Part shown: piece after piece, positions 51,052-61,200 of the stretch
Layout: each line of letters begins with the position of its first letter
How positions within the stretch are numbered: the stretch's first letter is position 1
NCBI GenBank assembly: GCA_900541555.1
Contig: UQKE01000001.1
Coordinates: 1 to 64,000 of the forward strand
DNA length: 64,000 nucleotides
Source of the DNA: an uncultured Porphyromonadaceae bacterium
GTDB taxonomy: Bacteria; Bacteroidota; Bacteroidia; Bacteroidales; Muribaculaceae
Reading direction: 5' to 3'
Made by a program: the position numbers and the translations under genes
The notes under the pieces: generated by a model
Databases searched by the model: none
The model's input: only the letters and a program-made list of their open reading frames with translations
What the model was told of the DNA's origin: nothing

Positions 51052-53235
51052 TTAGAAGATGAGAGAAACGCCCAATTGCAGGTCGAATCCGTCAATGGCA
51101 TTCTGAAACGAGTCGGAGTATGCCGAATAGGATTCATACATTTCCGACTTGTGGATTGGCAAATAATATTCCGGAGTCACAGTGATGTTCAGCCACGAGG
51201 AAATGACCCATGACAATTGCATAGAGCCGACAAAGCCGACTGCGGTGGCCAATTCGGTGGAGTAGTCGTCATCATCGGCAAGAATGATGGCGGCGCCGAC
51301 TTGTGGCGTCAGCCGGAAATGGTTTCCCAATCGGATTCCCCAACCGGCTTTTGCATTGATGCGGTATATCGACATTTCGGTTGTCACGATGTCGCCGAAT
51401 GTGTCTGTTGTTTGAAATTCTTCGCTTTTGCCGAACGTGATGCTGGTTTCGAGGTTGAATTTTCCTGCAAAACATCCCATTATCGCTCCCCATCCCTTTG
51501 TGTTGAGGGCTTGATAGGTTGCTCCGAGATAGAAGGCATTGTCTTTGATGCGGTTTTCGCGGAAAGTGAAATCGACAGTCTCATTGTAGTAAGGCGTTAC
51601 TTCGATTTCTTTTTCTTTCGTCCCTTTCCACGTTGAGGCTTTAATCGTGTGTCGGCCAAACGGTATGTCGATACTGCATTCGCGAGTGCTGCTTTGCGTC
51701 AAAACGCCGTCGATGTATATCGCTGCCGATGTGTTGGAGCGGATATGCACGGATTTGAACAATGCTTCCAGCGGCATGTAGATATGGTCGGTGGTTTCTC
51801 CGATTACGTATGGTTTTGTGACCGTACGGTAGTGGTCGGCGCGAGCCTCGATGATATGTTCCGTGCATGTTACTTGAAGCGTGCATGGCGTGGTGCCGCG
51901 ATATTCGCCGTCGATATAGATTTGTGCAGGCACGTTGGATGTGAACGACACGTTTTGCTCGTTGTCGAGTTGCAGGGAAATTTCGGCGGTCCTGCCTTCT
52001 TTGACGGTGACAGAGCGTATTTCGGTGCGATAGCCCGGTTTGCTCCATTTGACAGAATGGCTGCCGATAATCACGTCTTTCACAAACACAGGCGTTTGCC
52101 CGACTATTTTGCCGTCGAGTTCCACGGTGGCATCGATTGGCGACGAAGTGATGTTGACCGCTCCAAAAATCGGAGTGGGGGATGGAATGACGATGTTGGA
52201 AGCCGCAGTCAAATCGTCGGCATTGATTGTCCGCGACATGCGTGAAGGCCGATGCCCCGTCTTGCGGGCTTCGAAGAGGTATGTGTCCGATTCAAGCGGC
52301 CCTGTCCATGAGCCGCGTCCTTTTGCCTCATTGTTGATATAAATGTCGGCATCTGCATCGGAAGAAACTGTATATTGCCGAAAGTTTGAAACCAAACTGA
52401 CGGAAATTTGTGCCGTGTCGCTGTCTGTGACGGTGACAGAACGTTGGAATATTTTATAAAGCGGCTTTGTTATCTTCACCGTGTGGTTTCCGCTTAATAT
52501 TTTGACGGGAGGGAGCGGCAATGCTCCGACATTGCGGCCATCGATATAGACGTCGGCATTGGCAGCATTTGAAGCGCCGTCTATTTTCAGCCAACCGAAT
52601 CGTGGGCGGAGGTTGATGTCGACAACGGTTTTTTCCGGCCCGACGGAAATTTGCCCGATTTCCGGATGGTAGTCGGCATGTTCGGCGCGGTAGCTGTATG
52701 TGCCATAGGTTTTATAGCAGGTTGCCGAGCCGGTTTCGTCCACTTCGATTATTTGGTCGTCGAATTCGAGAAGCGCGTCGGATGGAGTGACGTGGAACAC
52801 GACCCATTGTTCCATAGGCGCATTTTCCACGATAGTGCGGACTTTGCCTGTGATGAGCACTAACTCATAGGTTTTTCCGCTTTTCACTTGCATGGGAAGC
52901 GGATAGCTGCGCAATATTCCCAATTGCGGATGAGATATCGTGAGAAAGCGAACACCGTCGGGCACATAAACCCAAATCTCACCCGATTTCTGCTCGGTTG
53001 CCACTATGCCTAATACGCCTGCATCGAAATTGAATCCTCGTTCGGTGGTTACGACTTTGATTAATGCTGCGGTTTGTCCGTTTTGATCAATCTTGGACGT
53101 GCCGGCGATATTTGCCGTCAAATCAGTTTCCAATTCGCGAAAACTCGCGACGGAGATTTCCGGATTTTGTGCAGAGGCCGGCAAAGCAACGAATAATAAA
53201 ACTAAAAAGGAGAGTGTGGATATGATTTGTTTCAT
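51052..53235 (-). CDS. PEGA-repeat protein with C-terminal barrel-like domain
   Basis: A 727-residue exported protein: signal peptide (MKQIISTLSFLVLLFVALPASA), an N-terminal domain (25-205), then about five PEGA-type repeats (about 215-565), each with an YIDG or similar turn (for example ADVYIDGRNVGALPLPPVKI; ATVELDGKIVGQTPVFVKDV; AQIYIDGEYRGTTPCTLQVT). The last 160 residues have alternating strands and end LQLGVSLIF, like a small outer-membrane barrel. PEGA domains are extracytoplasmic and bind unknown ligands, perhaps surface glycans. It leads the four-gene cluster. Confidence 0.82.
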   Translation of the reverse strand: MKQIISTLSFLVLLFVALPASAQNPEISVASFRELETDLTANIAGTSKIDQNGQTAALIKVVTTERGFNFDAGVLGIVATEQKSGEIWVYVPDGVRFLTISHPQLGILRSYPLPMQVKSGKTYELVLITGKVRTIVENAPMEQWVVFHVTPSDALLEFDDQIIEVDETGSATCYKTYGTYSYRAEHADYHPEIGQISVGPEKTVVDINLRPRFGWLKIDGASNAANADVYIDGRNVGALPLPPVKILSGNHTVKITKPLYKIFQRSVTVTDSDTAQISVSLVSNFRQYTVSSDADADIYINNEAKGRGSWTGPLESDTYLFEARKTGHRPSRMSRTINADDLTAASNIVIPSPTPIFGAVNITSSPIDATVELDGKIVGQTPVFVKDVIIGSHSVKWSKPGYRTEIRSVTVKEGRTAEISLQLDNEQNVSFTSNVPAQIYIDGEYRGTTPCTLQVTCTEHIIEARADHYRTVTKPYVIGETTDHIYMPLEALFKSVHIRSNTSAAIYIDGVLTQSSTRECSIDIPFGRHTIKASTWKGTKEKEIEVTPYYNETVDFTFRENRIKDNAFYLGATYQALNTKGWGAIMGCFAGKFNLETSITFGKSEEFQTTDTFGDIVTTEMSIYRINAKAGWGIRLGNHFRLTPQVGAAIILADDDDYSTELATAVGFVGSMQLSWVISSWLNITVTPEYYLPIHKSEMYESYSAYSDSFQNAIDGFDLQLGVSLIF

Positions 53236-53326
53236 TAATAAATTTCGATAAATTTTTCTTTTAGGTTTGTTTTTAGTGTGACAATGACAAATGGGAATGG
53301 TTTACCCGAATCAATGTTTTATTTTG

Positions 53327-53334
53327 CAAATTTA
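53327..53334 (-). promoter_or_regulatory. Putative -7 box of the PEGA cluster
   Basis: TAAATTTG on the minus strand, 91 bases before the PEGA gene ATG; no clear -33. Confidence 0.4.
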
Positions 53335-53385
53335 TATAAAATCATTATTAAAATGAGGAGTTTGGATTTTTTATTTGCGTGTAGA

Positions 53386-53420
53386 TGAAAAAAGCGCGCC
53401 AAATGATGGGCGCGCTTTTT
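53386..53420 (-). terminator. Terminator after the amidase gene
   Basis: AAAAAGCGCGCC (53389-53400) and GGCGCGCTTTTT (53409-53420) form a perfect 12-bp stem with an 8-base loop and T-runs on either strand. Confidence 0.85.
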
Positions 53421-53442
53421 GTTGCAAAGTGTGCAAGTGTGG

Positions 53443-55992
53443 TTACTTGATTATTTTTTGCGAGAAGATTCCGTTTTCGGTTTGTATTTTGACAATGTAT
53501 ATGCCATTGGGGCAAGCAGACATGTCGAATGCAAACGATTCTGTTGCCGAGGCACCGGCAATTTCTTGTCCGGAAACATTGTAAACGGAAACGGCTTTGA
53601 GGGCAGGCTCTTCGACATGGAGCACGCCATCGCTCATGTACACGTACAAGCGAGAGGATTCAAGCTCGTCGACGCTGTCGAAATCGTCGAGCGTGGCAGT
53701 GCGGACGGCGGTCTCGTCGTAGATGATGTATTCAAGATCGTCGAACAGCATTTCGCCTTCCCATGCTTGTTGCGGCACATCGGGGGTGTCGTCGGTGTTT
53801 TCATGCACGATGAAGAAGCTGTCGAGAATCCATGCTCCGTTCAATTCTTCTGTTCCCGTGAACGCTTCGTAAGGATCGTTTTTCATGTCCCAAGTGATAT
53901 GTTTCCACCCGCGGAACGATACAGGAATCATGACAGGATGTTTCAATCCGCCGCTGCCATTGTTGGCGCGTACCATGACCGAAACTTTGTTGTTCGAGCC
54001 GTCGCCATAGAGCCAGAAGTTGAGCATGCCATTTACGTTGTTGGCGACGACAACACCGGCAGCACTACTGCAGTATTGGCGAATCATCCATGACGGCGTT
54101 GTTGCCATGGCGTCGAATGCGTAAGTAAGTTTGCAGCTTCCGGCACTTTCGACAGAATAGGAATCGGAAACGGCAGCCCAGCTATTGGCGTCTTGCACAA
54201 GTCCGGCGGAGCTTCCGGAGCCTGCCGGCGCCCACCATCCGGCTTCCGAGTCGAGGTTGCTGACCATCGTGCGGTTGATAACGGGGCGATATTCCGTTAA
54301 GAATTTCCAAGAGTATGGCTCGCTTTGGTTTCCTCCGAAATCTTCGATTCCGCCATTGACGCTCACTTGGATGCACTTGTCGAGCGGCAAGTCGTCAGCT
54401 AATTTGTAGTGGATCACGGAAATTCCGCCGATTACGGCATGGGATATGGAGCCGCCATAAGTTTTCCCGTCGGAATCTTTGACGGAGATTAGGTCGACGT
54501 ATTTATCTTCATTCCAATTTATTTCTTCGCTCAATTCGATTCGGATTGTCGGGCGGTTTGTGCCTAATGCTTCTCCGTCGACAGCCGGATCGACTGAAAC
54601 AATTTCAGGGGCGGTCAGGTCGAGCGGTTCAATCGTGAAGTCGAGCACGTAGTCGCCTCCTTCTTCGCCGTCGCCGTCGCCGTCAAAAAATTGGTTGGTT
54701 TGGGAGTTTTTGGCAATGCTTCCATCAATTTTGATTTGATATGAAGTGCCGTTTGTCAGCTTGCTGATGTCGATGGAAAGCGTGTAGTCGTTTTCCCAAG
54801 AGAGTGTCACGTCTGCATCGTTGGAAATGGAGAATGCGCTTTCTACCGATGCTCTGTCCATATTGCGCGAGAAAGTCAGCACGATTGGCGCGCGCAATGA
54901 CACAGCTGTCGGATCGGTAATCGAGATTTGGTCGATTTTAGCCGGAGAAACGGAAGTCATCGTTACGTCGAGCCATGTGACATTTTCGTCAGCTCTTCCT
55001 TCGGGAACAGAACGCATTGTGACAGTTTTGCTGACTGTCTCATAGCCATCGGCTGTAAATTCCACATTGTATTCTTTGCCGGCTTCAAGGTCTTCAAACA
55101 TGTAGAATCCGTTGTGAAGCATGTTAGGGTCTTTGCTATAATTGCTAAACAAGGATTCGTAAGAGTCGGTTGTCACGGTTTTTCCGTCGACCGTCACCGT
55201 CACACCGTTGACGGGGACTTCGTTTTCCGAGTTTCTAATGACGCCGACCAGCAATGGTTGTACAGGGTTAGGCACGCCGCAATATTCCAATATCGACCGG
55301 AAAGCTGCATAACCTTCCAATTTTTTGTAGTTGGCGTTAAGGTTGCGTTGTTGCTGGAACGCGTTGGTATGGTAGCCGGCTTCGCTCAGCAATGATGGCA
55401 TGTTGCTTTGCCGGTTGACGGCAAGATATGGGTATTGGTTGGTGTGGGTGGCCGGAGTTTTGTCGTAATAACACCTGTCGTAGTAGTTGCCGCGGGTGTC
55501 GATTTGCATGACGCCGGTCAGGTTCGGGCAGAGTATTTCTCCGAACGCTTTTCCACCATTCGGCGTTTTTTCAATTTCAACGCCGTCTTTTCTCCATCCT
55601 CCAAACATAGTCAGTGTCGTGTTCGGCGTGTTGCTGTCGCCGGCATCCGAGTGGATGGAATAGTAGAAGTCGGCATCCCACGCGTTTGCCACTGCGATGC
55701 GTTCGTTGAGATCGATGAAGTCTTCGTCTGTTTCACGGCATAACTTGATGTTTTCGGCCGGAATGTCGGTGTACTTCAACAAATAGTCGCGGACAGCCCA
55801 TGCAACTCGCAATGTTTTTTCTGCTTCCGAATAAGAATAAAGACCGCGATTTTCTTTTTGAGCATGTCCGGGGTCGAGATAGAGCTTGAAGTCTTGCAAT
55901 CCTTCCACCTCGGCCGCATTTATAGTTGCAGGAGCGACAAGCATTGTCGCTGCTATTGCAATAATTCCTTTTTTGATATATGATGTTTTCAT
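53443..55992 (-). CDS. Secreted N-acetylmuramoyl-L-alanine amidase with type IX sorting domain
   Basis: An 849-residue protein: signal peptide, then an Amidase_3 domain (about 35-240) with zinc and catalytic residues at His43 (LDPGHA), Glu56/Glu58 (SEAEKTL), His114 (YSIHSDAG) and Glu204 (LLSEAGYHTN). After it come a CarboxypepD-regulatory-like segment (about 247-335), Ig-like big domains with DGDGDGEEGGD, a jelly-roll-like region, and a C-terminal tail LKAVSVYNVSGQEIAGA..NGIYIVKIQTENG..SQKIIK, typical of the type IX secretion sorting domain. It should cleave peptidoglycan stem peptides outside the outer membrane or on its surface. 6 bases after the propeller gene. Confidence 0.88.
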   Translation of the reverse strand: MKTSYIKKGIIAIAATMLVAPATINAAEVEGLQDFKLYLDPGHAQKENRGLYSYSEAEKTLRVAWAVRDYLLKYTDIPAENIKLCRETDEDFIDLNERIAVANAWDADFYYSIHSDAGDSNTPNTTLTMFGGWRKDGVEIEKTPNGGKAFGEILCPNLTGVMQIDTRGNYYDRCYYDKTPATHTNQYPYLAVNRQSNMPSLLSEAGYHTNAFQQQRNLNANYKKLEGYAAFRSILEYCGVPNPVQPLLVGVIRNSENEVPVNGVTVTVDGKTVTTDSYESLFSNYSKDPNMLHNGFYMFEDLEAGKEYNVEFTADGYETVSKTVTMRSVPEGRADENVTWLDVTMTSVSPAKIDQISITDPTAVSLRAPIVLTFSRNMDRASVESAFSISNDADVTLSWENDYTLSIDISKLTNGTSYQIKIDGSIAKNSQTNQFFDGDGDGEEGGDYVLDFTIEPLDLTAPEIVSVDPAVDGEALGTNRPTIRIELSEEINWNEDKYVDLISVKDSDGKTYGGSISHAVIGGISVIHYKLADDLPLDKCIQVSVNGGIEDFGGNQSEPYSWKFLTEYRPVINRTMVSNLDSEAGWWAPAGSGSSAGLVQDANSWAAVSDSYSVESAGSCKLTYAFDAMATTPSWMIRQYCSSAAGVVVANNVNGMLNFWLYGDGSNNKVSVMVRANNGSGGLKHPVMIPVSFRGWKHITWDMKNDPYEAFTGTEELNGAWILDSFFIVHENTDDTPDVPQQAWEGEMLFDDLEYIIYDETAVRTATLDDFDSVDELESSRLYVYMSDGVLHVEEPALKAVSVYNVSGQEIAGASATESFAFDMSACPNGIYIVKIQTENGIFSQKIIK

Positions 55993-55998
55993 GATTCC

Positions 55999-56913
55999 TT
56001 ATTTTTTGATGTTCATGATATAAATTCCGCCGTCGAGGTCGTTTTCAAAAACAATTTTCTTTCCGTCGGGCGAGACAGCCGGTGTGAGCGGGAGCAGGGT
56101 GCTGTCGTTGAAAAACAAGGTTTCTTCTGCCGTTTCGGTGTTGATTGCATAGAGTTCCGAAGAAGTGAAGATTTCGCCGTTGTCGCGAACGCGGGCCACA
56201 ATGACATATTTGCTGTCGGGCATCCATGTGGGCTCTGAGCCTTTTCCTATTGAATAGACGTTTGTCCCGTCGCTATTGCACACAAACAAGCCTTTGCCGG
56301 CTATTTGAAACGCAATTTTCGATTTGTCGGGCGACAATGCGGGATTCAGAATCGGTTTTCCTGCATAAGCGGCCAATTCGGGAATGCCGGCAGCCGCGTT
56401 GAAAGGATCGGAAATCATCAACTCGAATGCCGACAGCGTAGATTCTTTGCTTTGTTTTTTGTTGATGGAAATGGCAACGGGGCGTTTTGCTTTTGTCAAT
56501 GCAATGTCGGAAACGCTGCGCCATGTGGCTATGCCTAATCCTCTTGTGGCCGGCATGAGCAATTGCGTTTTGCCTGTCGATGCGTCGATTGTTTTGATTT
56601 CGTGGTAAATCAAATGTTGTTTTTCCACGTTTGTGCGGACAAGCAACGTTGTGCCATCGGCATTCCACGACATTTTATATCCTACGCCAGCTTCGTCGGA
56701 TATTTGCGTTGCATTTTTACCGTCGGGCTTTATAAGCCATACGCCTTTAAAGCCATCGCTTGTGAATGCGATTTTTTGTCCGTCGGGCGACCATGTCGGA
56801 CACATGAATCCGGTTTCTCCTTTCGCGAGCAATTCCGGTTCGCCGGCTTTGGGCTGGGCGAAGCATGCCGGTGCCGACAAAAGAAGAGCTAAAAGAATAA
56901 ATTTTTGTTTCAT
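55999..56913 (-). CDS. TolB/PD40-type beta-propeller exported protein
   Basis: A 304-residue protein from the ATG at 56913, which begins a signal peptide (MKQKFILLALLLSAPACFA). Repeated PD40 units are visible: MCPTWSPDGQKIAFTSDGFKGVWLIKPDG, PTWMPDSKYVIVARV, TPAVSPDGKKIVFENDLDGGIYIM. The fold resembles TolB and the propeller of dipeptidyl peptidases, but no peptidase domain is attached. It probably binds a partner in the periplasm; the gene for the amidase is 6 bases downstream. The frame runs another 32 codons upstream without a signal peptide. Confidence 0.82.
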   Translation of the reverse strand: MKQKFILLALLLSAPACFAQPKAGEPELLAKGETGFMCPTWSPDGQKIAFTSDGFKGVWLIKPDGKNATQISDEAGVGYKMSWNADGTTLLVRTNVEKQHLIYHEIKTIDASTGKTQLLMPATRGLGIATWRSVSDIALTKAKRPVAISINKKQSKESTLSAFELMISDPFNAAAGIPELAAYAGKPILNPALSPDKSKIAFQIAGKGLFVCNSDGTNVYSIGKGSEPTWMPDSKYVIVARVRDNGEIFTSSELYAINTETAEETLFFNDSTLLPLTPAVSPDGKKIVFENDLDGGIYIMNIKK

Positions 56914-56947
56914 AGTTTTATATGTTTGGTTTGTTAGTCTGAGCAAT

Positions 56948-56965
56948 ACTCTTAATACAAAGAGT
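56948..56965 (-). promoter_or_regulatory. Inverted repeat in the leader of the propeller-amidase operon
   Basis: ACTCTT (56948-56953) and AAGAGT (56960-56965) with a 6-base spacer, between the -7 box and the ATG. Could be an operator half-site pair or a small RNA hairpin. Confidence 0.35.
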
Positions 56966-56972
56966 ACCATTG

Positions 56973-56980
56973 CAAATGTA
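56973..56980 (-). promoter_or_regulatory. Putative -7 box of the propeller-amidase operon
   Basis: TACATTTG on the minus strand, 59 bases before the ATG. The usual -33 region is occupied by a palindrome (56994-57011). Confidence 0.4.
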
Positions 56981-56993
56981 ACAAAATTATTTG

Positions 56994-57011
56994 AATTGGT
57001 TCGAACCAATT
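56994..57011. promoter_or_regulatory. Palindromic candidate operator
   Basis: AATTGGTTCGAACCAATT, a perfect 18-base palindrome, centred about 22 bases upstream of the -7 box at 56973-56980, where the -33 box should be. A perfect palindrome of this length suggests binding by a dimeric regulator. Confidence 0.5.
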
Positions 57012-57127
57012 TAAACTAATTTTAATGCCGCTTTTGTATTTGTTTTTTCATCGGGGCATTCGTGTGGCATTCGTATGCTAAAAAGCTAAAAAGAGCAGAT
57101 GAGGAATGGGGATTAGGAAAATTTGAG

Positions 57128-57135
57128 TAACTTTG
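57128..57135 (+). promoter_or_regulatory. Putative -7 box of carA-carB
   Basis: TAACTTTG, about 62 bases before the carA ATG. The leader contains a small hairpin TTGCG-AAC-CGCAA (57158-57170). Confidence 0.45.
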
Positions 57136-57197
57136 CATGGTTTTCTCGATGGTAATCTTGCGAACCGCAAAAGCAGAAAGTAATCCTAAAAGATGAT

Positions 57198-58271
57198 ATG
57201 AGAGAAACGAAAAAAGCAATCCTTCTCCTTGAAGACGGTACAGTCTTGGAAGGGAAATCGTTCGGTTGTGAAAAAACGTGTGCCGGAGAAGTCGTGTTTA
57301 GCACGGCAATGACGGGGTATCCCGAAAGTTTGACCGATCCGTCGTATGAAGGACAAATCCTTGTGACAACATTCCCATTGATTGGCAATTACGGTGTTCC
57401 TCCTAAGACTCAGGAGAGCGGGCTTTCTCGCTATTTGGAAAGCGAACGCATCCATTGCGAAGCAATCGTGTGCCAAGACTATTCGTGGGAATACAGCCAT
57501 TGGCTGGCTGCCGAAAGTTTGTCGGAATGGCTGCAATCGGAGAATGTGGCGGGCATCTATGGAATAGACACGCGCGCACTGACAAAACGATTGCGCGAGA
57601 AAGGGTCGATGTTGGGCCGGATTTTCATAGGCGGCGAGCCGGACGATGGCAATTTTTACGATCCGAATAAAGAAAACTTGGTGGCGAAGGTGAGTTGCAA
57701 AGAAGTAATCACTTATGGCAGCGGCGAAAAAACGGTGGTATTGGTGGATTGCGGCACGAAAAACAATATTATTCGCTGTCTTGCGAATCGCGGGGTGAAA
57801 GTCGTGAGAGTGCCTTGGGATTACGATTTCAATCAGTTGGCTTTCGACGGCTTGTTTATTTCCAATGGCCCCGGCGATCCCGACATGGCCGGAAAAACGG
57901 TTGATCACATTAGGACGGCTTTGTCGGGCTCGAAGCCGATTTGCGGCATTTGCATGGGAAACCAATTGCTCGCCAAAGCATCCGGAGCGAAAACTTATAA
58001 ATTGAAATATGGTCATCGAAGCCATAATCAGCCTGTGCGGAAAGTGGGAACGAACCAATGTTTCATCACATCGCAAAACCATGGCTTTGCAGTCGATAAT
58101 GCTACGCTTGGCGGCGATTGGGAACCGCTTTTCATCAATATGAACGACGGGACAAATGAAGGCATACGCCACAAAACGAAACCGTTTTTTTCCGCTCAAT
58201 TCCATCCGGAAGCGTGCAGCGGCCCGTTGGACACGGAGTTTATTTTCGATGGATTTATAAACATGTTGTAA
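57198..58271 (+). CDS. carA: Carbamoyl-phosphate synthase small subunit
   Basis: A 357-residue glutaminase subunit. N-terminal CarA domain (KKAILLLEDGTVLEGKSFG; EVVFSTAMTGYPESLTDPSYEGQILV), then a class I glutamine amidotransferase with the nucleophile Cys in ICGICMGNQLLAKASG and the His/Glu in SAQFHPEACSGP. It supplies ammonia to CarB for arginine and pyrimidine synthesis. carB follows 20 bases downstream. Confidence 0.96.
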   Translation: MRETKKAILLLEDGTVLEGKSFGCEKTCAGEVVFSTAMTGYPESLTDPSYEGQILVTTFPLIGNYGVPPKTQESGLSRYLESERIHCEAIVCQDYSWEYSHWLAAESLSEWLQSENVAGIYGIDTRALTKRLREKGSMLGRIFIGGEPDDGNFYDPNKENLVAKVSCKEVITYGSGEKTVVLVDCGTKNNIIRCLANRGVKVVRVPWDYDFNQLAFDGLFISNGPGDPDMAGKTVDHIRTALSGSKPICGICMGNQLLAKASGAKTYKLKYGHRSHNQPVRKVGTNQCFITSQNHGFAVDNATLGGDWEPLFINMNDGTNEGIRHKTKPFFSAQFHPEACSGPLDTEFIFDGFINML

Positions 58272-58291
58272 TTTCTTAAAACCATATACAA

Positions 58292-61200
58292 ATGTCAGGA
58301 TTGGGCGAGACGCACATCAAAAAAGTATTGCTTCTGGGTTCCGGAGCTTTGAAAATCGGCGAAGCCGGAGAATTCGACTATTCGGGCTCGCAAGCATTGA
58401 AGGCATTGAAAGAGGAAGGTATCGAAACGATATTGATAAATCCAAATATTGCGACGGTCCAAACTTCGGAAGGTTTTGCCGATAAAATTTATTTTTTGCC
58501 GGTATCTGCCTTTTTTGTGGAAAAGGTCATAGCCAAAGAGCGCCCGCAGGGCATTTTGTTGGCATTTGGCGGGCAAACGGCGTTGAATTGCGGCGTAGAG
58601 CTATATCGTTCCGGAGTGCTTGAAAAATACGGGGTAGAAGTCCTCGGCACGCCGGTGCAAGCGATTATGGACACGGAAGATCGCGAGCTTTTTGTGGAAA
58701 AACTCGATGAGATAAACATCAAGACAATCAAAAGCGAAGCCGTTTCGACAGTGGAAGGGGCTATTGCCGCTGCCGAAGATTTGGGTTATCCTGTGATTGT
58801 CCGTGCGGCTTATGCTTTGGGCGGCCTCGGAAGCGGTTTTTGCGACAATCGGGAGCAATTGGTGCCGTTGGTGGAGAAAGCGTTGTCGTTCTCGCCGCAG
58901 GTGTTGGTGGAGAAATCGCTGAAAGGTTGGAAAGAAATCGAATACGAAGTGGTGCGCGACCGCTACGACAACTGCATCACGGTCTGCAATATGGAGAATT
59001 TCGACCCGCTTGGCATTCATACGGGCGAAAGCATCGTAGTGGCGCCTTCGCAGACACTTTCCAACGACGATTATCACTTGCTTCGCAAATTGGCGATAAA
59101 AATCATTCGCCATATCGGCATTGTCGGCGAATGCAACGTGCAATATGCCTACGATCCTTCGTCGATGGACTATCGGGTGATAGAAGTGAATGCCCGTTTG
59201 AGCCGCAGTTCCGCCCTTGCGTCGAAAGCTACGGGCTATCCATTGGCTTTCATTGCCGCAAAATTGGGTCTCGGCTACGGATTGTTTGATTTGAAAAATA
59301 CGGTGACAAAAGTCACATCCGCTTTCTTCGAACCGGCGTTGGACTATGTCGTATGCAAAATTCCGCGTTGGGATTTGGGCAAATTCCATGGCGTGAAGAA
59401 AGAGATCGGTTCTTCTATGAAATCGGTTGGCGAAGTGATGGCCATCGGCCGCACTTTCGAGGAAGCCATTCAGAAAGGTTTGCGGATGATCGGACAAGGA
59501 ATGCATGGTTTCATTGAGAACAAACAGATGTCGGTTCCCGACATTGACAAAGCCTTGAAAGAGCCAACCGACAAACGTATTTTTGTCATTGAATCGGCCT
59601 TCCGCCAAGGGTATACAGTGGACAAAATCCACGAGTTGACGAAAATCGACAAATGGTTTCTTTATAAACTGCGCAATCTGATCGACACGGCAAAAGAATT
59701 GGAAACTTATAATGTGCCGGAAGCCGTTCCGCAAGCGTTGATCCGTCAGGCAAAAGAGCAAGGATTCTCTGATTTCCAAATTGCGCGAGCTGTGTTGAAG
59801 CAGGAAATGACTAATGCCGAGGCGTCAAATCGTCGTGTGCGCGCTTTGCGGAAAAGCTATGGCATCACGCCGGTGGTGAAACAAATCGACACATTGGGCG
59901 CAGAATATCCGGCGCGGACGAATTATTTGTACCTGACATACAATGGGACGGAGCATGATATTGCCTATGAAGGAGATGGCAAATCGGTGATTGTGCTTGG
60001 TTCCGGCGCATACCGCATCGGCAGTTCGGTGGAATTCGACTGGTGTAGCGTGAACGCATTGATGACAGTGGCAAAAGAAGGATGGCGTTCGGTGATGATC
60101 AATTATAATCCGGAAACGGTATCGACCGATTATGACATGTGTGATCGCCTTTATTTTGACGAACTCACCTATGAACGTGTCATGGACATTATCGACCTTG
60201 AAACGCCTCATGGCGTGATCCTTTCCACCGGAGGTCAGATACCTAACAATTTGGCTACGCGCTTGGATGAAGACGGCGTGTCGATATTGGGCACGTCGGC
60301 ATCGAGCATCGACAACGCCGAAGATCGCCACAAATTTTCTTCCATGCTCGACCGGTTGCACATCGATCAGCCACGTTGGCGCGAATTGACCTCGATGGAC
60401 GATATTCACGAATTTGTCGAAGAGGTGGGCTATCCGGTGCTTGTGCGTCCTTCTTATGTGTTATCGGGAGCGGCAATGAACGTATGCTCCAACGATGAAG
60501 AATTGGAACGCTTCTTGCAACTTGCGGCAAACGTGTCGAAACAGCATCCGGTTGTCGTGACCGAATTTATCGAACATGCCAAAGAAATAGAGATGGATGC
60601 CGTGGCGCAAAACGGAGAAATCAAGGTGTATGCCATATCGGAGCATATCGAATTTGCCGGCGTGCATTCGGGCGACGCCACGATTCAGTTCCCTCCACAA
60701 AAATTATATGTGGAAACGGTGCGCCGCATTAAGAAAATTTCGAGCGAAATAGCCAAAGCGTTGAATATTTCGGGCCCGTTCAATATCCAATATCTTGCCA
60801 AAAACAATGATATAAAGGTGATTGAGTGTAACTTGCGCGCATCGCGGAGCTTCCCGTTTGTTTCGAAAGTGCTGAAATTGAATTTTATCGATTTGGCAAC
60901 GAAAGTGATGTTGGGAATCCCAGTGGAAAAACCTAATAAGAGTGCGTTCGATTTGGACTATGTCGGAATCAAAGCGTCGCAATTCTCATTCTCTCGGCTT
61001 CAAGGAGCCGATCCGGTGCTTGGGGTCGACATGTCGTCGACCGGCGAGGTTGGATGTCTTGGCGACGACACGTCGGAGGCCATATTGAAATCCATGCTTT
61101 CTGTGGGCTATAAAATACCGGAAAAATCGGTGCTTTTAAGCACAGGTTCGGCAAAGCAAAAAGCCGATATGCTCGACGCAGCGGCCATGTTGGCAAAGAA

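Noticed and set aside
57186..58205. Long minus-strand open frame opposite carA
   Set aside because: It is a shadow of carA on the other strand; the composition is biased and there is no start context or family match.
58601..59779. Long minus-strand open frame inside carB
   Set aside because: Antisense shadow of a clearly real gene; His/Arg/Phe-rich translation without recognisable domain.
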